Below, piece after piece: positions 26,366 through 33,668 of a stretch of DNA of 64,000 bases. The position numbers were made by a program, and so were the translations under genes. The first letter of the stretch is position 1. Every line of letters starts with the position of its first letter. The stretch comes from Luteibaculum sp964627445 (GTDB taxonomy: Bacteria; Bacteroidota; Bacteroidia; Flavobacteriales_D; Luteibaculaceae): the NCBI GenBank assembly GCA_964627445.1, contig CAZVJF010000003.1:62001-126000 (forward strand), read 5' to 3'. The notes under the pieces were generated by a model. That model ran no database searches and had not been told where the DNA came from. It saw only the letters and a list, made by a program, of their open reading frames with translations.

Positions 26366-27328
26366 ATGGATTTACATTTACTCCTAGATAATCTTACCAA
26401 CCCCGCATTGTTGTTTTTTGTGTTGGGTCTTATTGCCTCGCAAGTAAAGAGCGATCTGCAAATTCCCAACAACTCCTCTAAATTTATATCGCTGTACCTG
26501 CTGCTATCCATTGGTTTTAAGGGTGGACAAGAGCTTTCGCACAGTGTTTACAGTGCCGATATTATTTATGCCGTAGTTGCTGGTATCCTCATGGCGCTTT
26601 GCGTACCGCTGTACACCTTTTTTATCCTACGTTTAAAATTTACGGTAGAAAACTCGGGGGCTATCGCTGCCGCTTATGGTTCGGTAAGTGCTGTAACTTT
26701 TGTTACTGCGGTAAGTTTCCTGGAGCTAAAGCAAATACCCTTTGGAGGGCACATGGTTGCCGTAATGGCCTTAATGGAGGCGCCTTCCATTATCATCGGT
26801 GTGCTGCTGATGCGCCTGTATTCTAACGAAGAGCGAAAACCCGGTGAAATGTGGGGATTGGTGCGCCACTCCATAACCAACGGAAGCGTGCTGCTCATCT
26901 TAGGGAGTCTGCTTATTGGTTTTATTGCCAGCGATGCCCAAGCCGAAGGTATTAAGCCCTTTACCACCGATATTTTTAAGGGCTTTTTAGCGGTGTTTTT
27001 GCTGGATATGGGAATTAGCTCTGGGCGTAAAATTGGCGCGCTGCTCAGCAAAGGATGGTTTGCACTGCTATTTGCCATCGTCATACCTATCATCAATGGC
27101 GTCATTATTGCCAAGTTATCGGGCTTCTTTTTAACCCAGGAGGGAGACCGCTTTTTACTCTCCATTTTGGCAGCCAGCGCCTCTTATATTGCGGTACCTG
27201 CCGCTATGCGCATTGCAGCGCCCAATGCCAACCCCAGTTTGTATTTACCCATGGCCCTCGCTATTACCTTCCCGTTTAATATTACGCTGGGTATGCCCTT
27301 ATACATGCACGTCATTCAAAACTTGTAG
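26366..27328 (+). CDS. SbtA-like sodium-dependent bicarbonate transporter
   Basis: A 320-aa membrane protein with about ten spans. The duplicated-halves pattern of SbtA is visible: NPALLFFVLGLIASQVKSDLQIPN, LYLLLSIGFKGGQEL, AAAYGSVSAVTFVTAVSFL in the first half, and FLLDMGISSGRKI, SILAASASYIAVPAAMRIAAPNANPSLYLPMALAITFPFN in the second. Cyanobacterial SbtA imports bicarbonate with sodium. No PII-like SbtB gene follows. In a heterotroph it may feed carboxylases (inference). Confidence 0.87.
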   Translation: MDLHLLLDNLTNPALLFFVLGLIASQVKSDLQIPNNSSKFISLYLLLSIGFKGGQELSHSVYSADIIYAVVAGILMALCVPLYTFFILRLKFTVENSGAIAAAYGSVSAVTFVTAVSFLELKQIPFGGHMVAVMALMEAPSIIIGVLLMRLYSNEERKPGEMWGLVRHSITNGSVLLILGSLLIGFIASDAQAEGIKPFTTDIFKGFLAVFLLDMGISSGRKIGALLSKGWFALLFAIVIPIINGVIIAKLSGFFLTQEGDRFLLSILAASASYIAVPAAMRIAAPNANPSLYLPMALAITFPFNITLGMPLYMHVIQNL

Positions 27329-27530
27329 ATTTCTCGTTTCTCAAGATCTTTTTACCAATAGTACGGCACAGCCTTCGCAAGGAGTGGCTTCCTTGTTTCT
27401 TAAGGCACCAGCAAGTCATTTGCCAGTAACCTACTCGGTAACCGCTACCCCATTATCACCAATTCGAACTCCCTAATTACTACTCCGTAATCACTAATCT
27501 CTCTTCCCTAACCCCTTCGATCCAATCCCT

Positions 27531-27538
27531 TATTTTTG
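27531..27538 (+). promoter_or_regulatory. -7 promoter box of the YbaB/EbfC gene (TATTTTTG)
   Basis: Exact TAnnTTTG, 16 nt before the ATG at 27555. The 226-nt gap from sbtA otherwise shows only loose AT-rich TAATNACT-like repetition. Confidence 0.55.
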
Positions 27539-27554
27539 CAAAAAATTTTGTGCC

Positions 27555-27872
27555 ATGGGTATGTTTGGAAAGTTGGGCGATATGGGAAAAATGATGTCGC
27601 AACTCAAAGAGATGAAGGCGGCAGCCGATGAAACTAAAAAGCGCTTAGACACTGTTTTTCTAGAAGGCAAATCGAAGTGTAAGCGCATTGTAATTCGCAT
27701 CAATGGCAACCAGCACATCACCAAACTCGATATAGACCACCAGGCTTTTGAGTCTACCGAAGAGCTAGACTCCGTATTGCTCGAAACCTTTAACCGCGCT
27801 TTAGACGCTTCCAAACAGCGCATGGAAAAAGAAATGGCAGAATCGGCAAAAGGCATGTTGCCGGGGATGTAG
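27555..27872 (+). CDS. YbaB/EbfC-family nucleoid-associated protein
   Basis: A 105-aa protein fitting the YbaB/EbfC family by size and pattern: N-terminal helix (GDMGKMMSQLKEMKAAADETKKRLD), three strands (FLEGKSKCKRIVIRINGNQHITKLDI), and a C-terminal helix ending in the Gly/Met-rich GMLPGM. E. coli YbaB and Borrelia EbfC are small dimeric DNA binders; E. coli ybaB lies with recR, but no recR is seen here. The N-terminus MGMFGKLGDMGK is typical. A TATTTTTG box is 16 nt upstream. Confidence 0.8.
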   Translation: MGMFGKLGDMGKMMSQLKEMKAAADETKKRLDTVFLEGKSKCKRIVIRINGNQHITKLDIDHQAFESTEELDSVLLETFNRALDASKQRMEKEMAESAKGMLPGM

Positions 27873-27904
27873 TTTTTAAAGGCTTTTTTTAAGCTTAGAT
27901 CCCT

Positions 27905-27935
27905 AAACTGTTTGAGCGCTCACTTAGAACAGTTT
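27905..27935 (+). terminator. Probable terminator after the YbaB/EbfC gene
   Basis: Stem AAACTGTT / AACAGTTT around a 15-nt loop that itself holds the palindrome TGAGCGCTCA, followed by TTGTTTATTTG. The stem is AT-rich, so this is moderate. Confidence 0.45.
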
Positions 27936-28013
27936 TGTTTATTTGCTCTTTAGGATAATTCTAGTTTTATAACTTCTAGAACTTTTATTGTTCAACACTA
28001 TTTAAGAGCAACC

Positions 28014-29126
28014 ATGCAAGCAATACTTTATAAACAGGGAGTAGGTATTTTTTTTCTTTTACTGACTTTGGGTGGTTATAGCCAAAAAACAAAGTACCTA
28101 ATCCGCAGTATTGATAGCCAATCCACGGCTCCTGTTCCCTATACGCGTATTACAGACGAAAAAGGCAAGATTTTAGGTGAAGCCAATGCTGCAGGGTTTG
28201 CAGAAATTATTTCCAAGCAAAAAACCATTTACTTAAATCGTGTGGGATATGACCTGGCTGAAGTAAAATTAAGCTTAGAAAGACCAAAAATAGCGGTACC
28301 TCTATTTCCACAAGAGCTGTTTTTTGAGCCTTTAGTAATGATAGTATCCTTTGACTCTACGCTATCTGGAAACCACCAGATTGCTGAGACAGCATTTACT
28401 TCAGTCGATTATGAAATTAGCTATAAAAAGCAGCAGGAAAAAAAGGAATACTTGGGCTATTTTGCGCAATACTCGGAGGGCTTGGATCTTTTTAGCAAGC
28501 AAATTTCTCAAGGAGTTCTGCAAGCTGTTCAGAATACCGTGAAGACAGACCCCGATGGCTTTCGAAATAAAATACGCACAGACAAGGATAGCATTTTCGC
28601 TGAGGCAAACACGTACTTTACCATCAATACCAACGGAGAACTGGAGGTAGATTCTGCACATATCCTCCACGGCTTGGTGACGCAAGATCAATTAAAAAAC
28701 ATCTACAAACAAAGCTCTAAGTGGATTCCAGCCTTTCAAAACGGCAAGCCCATCAAAACCCACTACACCCACAAAGTGAGATTTCTGTGCACCTTACAAG
28801 AGCCCATTTATCCCATAACCGAAAAAATGCCCGAATTTAAAGGTGGCGATGCTGCTATGTTTACTTATTTATCTGAGAATATCTCGTATCCTAAAACAGC
28901 CGAGAAAGACGGAATCTCCGGGGTGGTCTTTGTTACCTTCGTAGTGGAGAAAGACGGAAGTCTATCTGACATTCGAGTTCATAAAGGGATTCATCCCGAT
29001 ATAGACGCAGAAGCACTGCGCGTAGTAAAATCCATGCAGGGCAAATGGAACCCCGGTTACCAATACGGCTTACCTGTGCGGGTGCAGTACAATCTGCCCC
29101 TTCGATTTTCATTGAACCGTAGATAA
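28014..29126 (+). CDS. TonB C-terminal domain protein with carboxypeptidase-regulatory-like N-terminus
   Basis: A 370-aa protein. Signal peptide (IFFLLLTLGGYSQ); a CarboxypepD_reg-like beta domain (VPYTRITDEKGKILGEANAAGFAEI); an unrecognised middle; and a C-terminal TonB domain with MPEFKGGDAAMFTYLSENISYP, GVVFVTFVVEKDGSLSDIRV and DAEALRVVKSMQGKWNPG. TonB domains pass proton-motive energy to outer-membrane transporters, but this protein seems to have a cleavable signal rather than an anchor and lacks the usual Pro-rich linker, so it may be periplasmic. No ExbB/ExbD genes are near. Confidence 0.8.
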   Translation: MQAILYKQGVGIFFLLLTLGGYSQKTKYLIRSIDSQSTAPVPYTRITDEKGKILGEANAAGFAEIISKQKTIYLNRVGYDLAEVKLSLERPKIAVPLFPQELFFEPLVMIVSFDSTLSGNHQIAETAFTSVDYEISYKKQQEKKEYLGYFAQYSEGLDLFSKQISQGVLQAVQNTVKTDPDGFRNKIRTDKDSIFAEANTYFTINTNGELEVDSAHILHGLVTQDQLKNIYKQSSKWIPAFQNGKPIKTHYTHKVRFLCTLQEPIYPITEKMPEFKGGDAAMFTYLSENISYPKTAEKDGISGVVFVTFVVEKDGSLSDIRVHKGIHPDIDAEALRVVKSMQGKWNPGYQYGLPVRVQYNLPLRFSLNRR

Positions 29127-29245
29127 TTTCAAGCTAAATCCTAAACCCTGTTAAGCTTGTGCTAAGCCGGGCATATATTGCTCATATTCTTTGGTTAATA
29201 CAGCAGTAATGCAAACATTGCAGTACCTAACCAAAACAATGTACT

Positions 29246-30466
29246 ATGGCTAATTGCTTTGCACTTATGGGCTGGAGCTTGCCCGTTATCGATAGCATGA
29301 AAAAGTCGGGACTCCCTTTTGTGGTCGTATCCCTACCCGATTTTCAATCGTATGCACAACAACACGATATACCCTTTGTTGGTTATAACTTAGACGAGTG
29401 GGGAGACCACTCGAACTCCATAGATCTACACGCTAAACTGCAAGCTTTTGGTGCCGATGTGGCCGTCCCCTTATTCGAGGAAACCGTAGAGTGGGCGGGC
29501 GCACTCAATTCCATTTACCGCGATGATCCGCGTGTTTTAAACCGAGCGTTTTTGTTCCGCAACAAAGCCATGATGAAGCGTAAAGCGCTTTTGGGTGGAT
29601 TGCGTGTTGGCTTTTTTGAGGAGGTGCACAACTTTGAACAAGTCCACAAATTTCTAGATCGTTTAAATGAAGCCGAGTTACAGCTCCCAGGCGAAACCGA
29701 TGCATGGTTCCACGCCAAACCCTTTGCTGCTGCAGGTACCGTAGGTCACCACTTTATCAAAAATCGCGAGCAAATTGAGGAGAAAATGTCTTTGAAAGAC
29801 TTTCCTTGTTTGGTGGAAAGCCACTTAAACGGCCGTGAGTTCTCTTGCGAGGCCTTTGTACACGGTGGAAAGATTAAGTTCCTGAACATTACCGAATACG
29901 TGAAACTGGGCTACTCCAATTTTATTCCAGCCGGCCCTACATTAGAATCTAAGCGCCACCTCATACATGCCGAGTGCGAGAAACTCATCAAAGCATTTGG
30001 CATTGAGTATGGAATGATACACCCAGAATGGTTTATCGATGAGAACGACCAACTGCATTTTGGCGAAACCGCATGCCGCATACCGGGAGGACACATTTTG
30101 GAATTGTCTTCCAAAGCATATGACTACGATGCGCTCCTGGCCTTTGTGGTAAGTCACGATCACAACATGAGCGATGAGGAACTCAGCAAATACTTCCCAG
30201 CCAACTACGATGCCGAAAACTACTACGGTAACGTAATGATCTTCCCCAAGAAAATGGGACAGATATCTAAGCTGGAAATACCCGAAGAACTGTTAGAAGA
30301 GCCGTATTTCTTAGATCACAACCTAGTACCTCCGTATGAAGGACAGAAGATATCGGAGCGCAGTGGTTTTGGAAACCACTTTGGTACGGTAAACTTTGCG
30401 GGGCCCGATGCAGATAAGATTACCCAACTATTAAAACATTACGAGGACGTACCTTTTTACGTGTAG
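29246..30466 (+). CDS. ATP-grasp domain ligase, first gene of the candidate cluster
   Basis: A 406-aa protein with ATP-grasp architecture: an N-terminal Rossmann-like part (MANCFALMGWSLPVIDSMKKSG), a middle domain (RNKAMMKRKALLGGLRVGFFEEV), and a C-terminal ATP/Mg part with GREFSCEAFVHGGKIKF and FIDENDQLHFGETACRIPGGHI, matching the E-x-x-x-R-x-x-G-G signature. ATP-grasp enzymes join a carboxylate to an amine or thiol via an acyl-phosphate. Substrates cannot be read off. It is followed after 22 nt by a papain-like protein and then a racemase, which suggests a joint pathway (inference). No clear TAnnTTTG box was found in the 119 nt upstream. Confidence 0.82.
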   Translation: MANCFALMGWSLPVIDSMKKSGLPFVVVSLPDFQSYAQQHDIPFVGYNLDEWGDHSNSIDLHAKLQAFGADVAVPLFEETVEWAGALNSIYRDDPRVLNRAFLFRNKAMMKRKALLGGLRVGFFEEVHNFEQVHKFLDRLNEAELQLPGETDAWFHAKPFAAAGTVGHHFIKNREQIEEKMSLKDFPCLVESHLNGREFSCEAFVHGGKIKFLNITEYVKLGYSNFIPAGPTLESKRHLIHAECEKLIKAFGIEYGMIHPEWFIDENDQLHFGETACRIPGGHILELSSKAYDYDALLAFVVSHDHNMSDEELSKYFPANYDAENYYGNVMIFPKKMGQISKLEIPEELLEEPYFLDHNLVPPYEGQKISERSGFGNHFGTVNFAGPDADKITQLLKHYEDVPFYV

Positions 30467-30488
30467 CTAAATAGCTTTATATACTCGC

Positions 30489-32447
30489 ATGGATATTGCC
30501 TCAAAGGGTCAAAAGAAAAACGTATTGGACAAACTCGACCGTTTCGCGCACGACATACAGTCGCTGAGCAGGAACCAATTGCTGAGTAGCCTGGATGCCA
30601 TGTGCAGAAACCGAGAAGGTTTGGAGTTTCTCTACCAAAGCATCGAAAAAATTGAAAGTGCTGGTATATTCAAAGAAACGGTTTGGCAGCATCCCGAGGA
30701 CTTAGTTTCAGCATTGGTTAAGGGTACCCTAGTGAGTGGTTACCCGAATAACGTGCTGGAAACCCTCAGCGAACTTCGCATGCTCAAAATTGCATTGGGC
30801 GAAATGGAACACAAGGTGCTAAGCCCAAAGGATGCACTCGCTTTTTTGGAAGAAACCTTGGTGCACTGCTTCGACCTGGCTTTTTCCGATGCTACAGAAG
30901 AGCTCCGTATGAAGCTTACTGTATCGGAGCGGCAGCGCTTCAAGCTCTTGTTTGGTTACATTTTAGAACGGATACCCAATGACAGAATCCAGCATAAAAT
31001 ACTGGAGGAAATAGAGGCCATTACCCACCAGCGCCCCATTTTAACGGGCCATGTGCGCGATTTACTGCAAGTAGCACTGCAACATCTAAGCAACACCAAG
31101 GCGGAACCAGCCATTGCTTCGCAATTGGAAATGTACATTCGTGCGAGTAGCTATCCGGGTATTTTTCGCAATGTTACGCTAGAAAACTACCATAGAAAGG
31201 TGCAAAAGGCAACCGATCAGCAGTTGTACGAGGAAGCTCAAGCACTTGGAAATTCGTTGCACACTACAGGCTTATCTTGCCCGTACCATGCGCTGTACAT
31301 TCGGTTTATTTGCGAAAATTATCCAGCCTTACTGGCTCCTGCTTTAGGACTCTCTGAGCATGGTAAAGTTGAGGTGCAGCACCATCAAAAATGGGTTATT
31401 ACCCATACTTTACGGTTGCTAAATACGGGCACATACCAATTTATCTACCCCTTGGCGCGCCTGCTCAACCGGAATCTATTAAGTAGAAAACCGGTTTTAA
31501 ATGCCTTAAAGAAGCTGCAATCGATAGCAGTGCATCCCGAGATAAAAATGCTGGTGGAGCATCGCGACCCGTTTAACAGCGGCTTAAGCGCGCGCGACAT
31601 TATTGTTATGGGAGCCATTTACGTGTTAGGGCAACCGCTGGGCATACGTCAGGGGAACAATCCTACCTGCCAATCGGCACGCGGCATAAGCATGTGGAGC
31701 CAGCACTCTCCTGCGAAGTTTTTAAACATGCTGATACAGGTTACGGTAGGAAATGCTTTGGAATTTCGCTTCGGCAGGGATTTGATACGGTCTTCCGGTG
31801 CCGTATTTCAGTCTGGATTGCAGCTAGATTTGGATCCGGTTTCTATGGTTCTGGTACCTCACTTAGACCATGTGTACAACCGCATGATGCAAATTGCCAG
31901 CGTTACTCATTTACAAGAAGATCCACACGTTTCTGTAAACCCTGCATTTTACGGTCATTGGATACAAACGGGTTTTGCATCCTGCTACAAGCAAAACTTA
32001 AACGCTATAAGCGATTATGAAACCTTCATGGCCTTTTTCTATGCCGCATTCCACCCCAATTACAACGGAGGATTTAAGTTAATTTACCCCGTACCGCTGG
32101 GGATTATTGTTACCAATTCTAAAGCAGAGTTTTTGGGCTTCCATGCAGTTTCTTTACTACGGGTTAAGGTAGATGAAGATGGAGAAAATGCACGTATTTA
32201 CTTTTACAACCCCAATAACGAGGGACGCCAAAACTGGGGCCAAGGTATCAAGCCCTCGGTAACAGGACACCGCGAAAAATATGGCGAGAGCTCCTTGCCT
32301 TTTGCCGAGTTTGCCTCGCGTGTGTATGCGTTCCACTACAATTCTATCGAAGTGGAGAACTTCTTAGAAAATGTTCCCGCCAGTGAAGTAGCAACAACAA
32401 AACACCTGGCCAAAGAGAGCTGGGGAAGAAAGTATGTTTGGTTATAA
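30489..32447 (+). CDS. Large protein with a papain-like Cys/His/Asn domain, function unknown
   Basis: A 652-aa protein without signal peptide or membrane segment. Residues 1-370 look mainly alpha-helical and are unrecognised. The C-terminal part shows a papain-like pattern: GIRQGNNPTCQSARG places Gln388 six residues before Cys394, as in papain Q19/C25. His552 follows in LGFHAVSLLRV, and Asn574 in YFYNPNNEGRQNWG. This suggests a clan CA cysteine peptidase, amidase or acyltransferase fold, by inference. It is 22 nt after the ATP-grasp gene and 9 nt before the racemase gene. I know no named family for the full length. Confidence 0.75.
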   Translation: MDIASKGQKKNVLDKLDRFAHDIQSLSRNQLLSSLDAMCRNREGLEFLYQSIEKIESAGIFKETVWQHPEDLVSALVKGTLVSGYPNNVLETLSELRMLKIALGEMEHKVLSPKDALAFLEETLVHCFDLAFSDATEELRMKLTVSERQRFKLLFGYILERIPNDRIQHKILEEIEAITHQRPILTGHVRDLLQVALQHLSNTKAEPAIASQLEMYIRASSYPGIFRNVTLENYHRKVQKATDQQLYEEAQALGNSLHTTGLSCPYHALYIRFICENYPALLAPALGLSEHGKVEVQHHQKWVITHTLRLLNTGTYQFIYPLARLLNRNLLSRKPVLNALKKLQSIAVHPEIKMLVEHRDPFNSGLSARDIIVMGAIYVLGQPLGIRQGNNPTCQSARGISMWSQHSPAKFLNMLIQVTVGNALEFRFGRDLIRSSGAVFQSGLQLDLDPVSMVLVPHLDHVYNRMMQIASVTHLQEDPHVSVNPAFYGHWIQTGFASCYKQNLNAISDYETFMAFFYAAFHPNYNGGFKLIYPVPLGIIVTNSKAEFLGFHAVSLLRVKVDEDGENARIYFYNPNNEGRQNWGQGIKPSVTGHREKYGESSLPFAEFASRVYAFHYNSIEVENFLENVPASEVATTKHLAKESWGRKYVWL

Positions 32448-32456
32448 TGTAAGGTT

Positions 32457-33632
32457 ATGGTAAGGCACTCCTCTCGAATTAAACTGAGCCAATCGGCACT
32501 AAAAACCAATGTAAACTGGTTGCGAAAGCAACTAAAACCCGAAACCACCTACTCGGCAGTAGTAAAGGCCAATGCGTACGGCCACGGCATACCGCAAATG
32601 ACCAAAATGCTAGAGCGTTGTGGAGTAAACCATTTTTCGGTAGCCTCGGCTTTTGAGGCAGAGGAAGTGTTAGAGCACTGCTCAGAAAACAGCCGAATTA
32701 TGATTATGGGTATCCTCTACGAAGAGGATATTGCCTGGGCTATAGCGCACGACATAGAGTTTTTTGTTTTTGACATAGAACGCATTCCAAAAATTGCCGA
32801 AGTAGCAAAGGAAGTGGGAAAACCTGCCTACATCCATATTGAGGTGGAAACGGGTACCAACCGTACAGGCTTGGATATCGATAACATCCCCAAAGCCATT
32901 AGCTTCATTAAGAAAAACAAAGACCACATTGTACTGGAAGGAGTATGTACGCACTTGGGTGGCGCAGAGAGCTTAGCCAACGATTTTAAAATTAGACCTC
33001 AAATAGCACGCTTTAATGAAGCTATTGCGGTTTTTAAGAAAAAGGGATTAATGCCCAACAAGCGCCATATGGCCTGTTCTGCTGCTGCATTGATGTATCC
33101 AGAAACCCAAATGGACATGGTGCGCCTCGGTGTGGTTACGTATGGTTTTTGGCCCTCGCCCGATGTATACTTCCTACACCGACAGCAAAACGGCAGTGAA
33201 AATGGTGGCCGAAACAGCCGCAACAACCCATTAAAGCGCATCATTACCTGGAAGACCGAAATCATGGATTTAAAAGTGGTCAATGAGGGCGAATTTATTG
33301 GTTACGGCACCGCATTCCAGGCTCCGCGTAAGATGACGGTAGCAGTACTGCCGCTAGGATACAGCAATGGCTACCCTAGGGCTTTATCCAACCGAGGTTT
33401 TGTGCTTATTGCTGGAAAAAAAGCACCCATTGTAGGCCTCATCAATATGAATCTGTTTATGGTGGATGTCAGTCACATCAAACAAGCCAGCATCGGTGAT
33501 GAAGTGGTGCTGTTGGGCAAACAAAAAAACAATGTAATTGGCGTAAGCTCATTTACCAATTTCACGCAACTGCTTAACAATGAAATGTTGAGCCGTTTAC
33601 CAGCCGCCATACCTCGTACTATTGTACGTTAA
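32457..33632 (+). CDS. Alanine racemase family PLP enzyme (substrate uncertain)
   Basis: A 391-aa fold-type III PLP racemase. PLP-binding Lys37 is in VVKANAYGHG and the second catalytic base, Tyr283, in FIGYGTAFQAP; THLGGAES and CSAAALMYPE are family segments. In many Bacteroidota the cell-wall alanine racemase is fused to MurF, so a stand-alone copy in an ATP-grasp cluster may serve another route (inference). The stretch normally reading G-R-V/I-C/S-M-D is G-L-I-N-M-N (327-332), placing Leu and Asn where the entry-channel Arg and Asp usually stand. Start ATG 9 nt behind the papain-like gene. Confidence 0.85.
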   Translation: MVRHSSRIKLSQSALKTNVNWLRKQLKPETTYSAVVKANAYGHGIPQMTKMLERCGVNHFSVASAFEAEEVLEHCSENSRIMIMGILYEEDIAWAIAHDIEFFVFDIERIPKIAEVAKEVGKPAYIHIEVETGTNRTGLDIDNIPKAISFIKKNKDHIVLEGVCTHLGGAESLANDFKIRPQIARFNEAIAVFKKKGLMPNKRHMACSAAALMYPETQMDMVRLGVVTYGFWPSPDVYFLHRQQNGSENGGRNSRNNPLKRIITWKTEIMDLKVVNEGEFIGYGTAFQAPRKMTVAVLPLGYSNGYPRALSNRGFVLIAGKKAPIVGLINMNLFMVDVSHIKQASIGDEVVLLGKQKNNVIGVSSFTNFTQLLNNEMLSRLPAAIPRTIVR

Positions 33633-33668
33633 AAGTCTTGTGGTATTTTTGCTGGCATCATAGCCAAG

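Noticed and set aside
26674..27165. 163-codon minus-strand ORF
   Set aside because: Antisense to the clear SbtA-like transporter with low-complexity shadow sequence.
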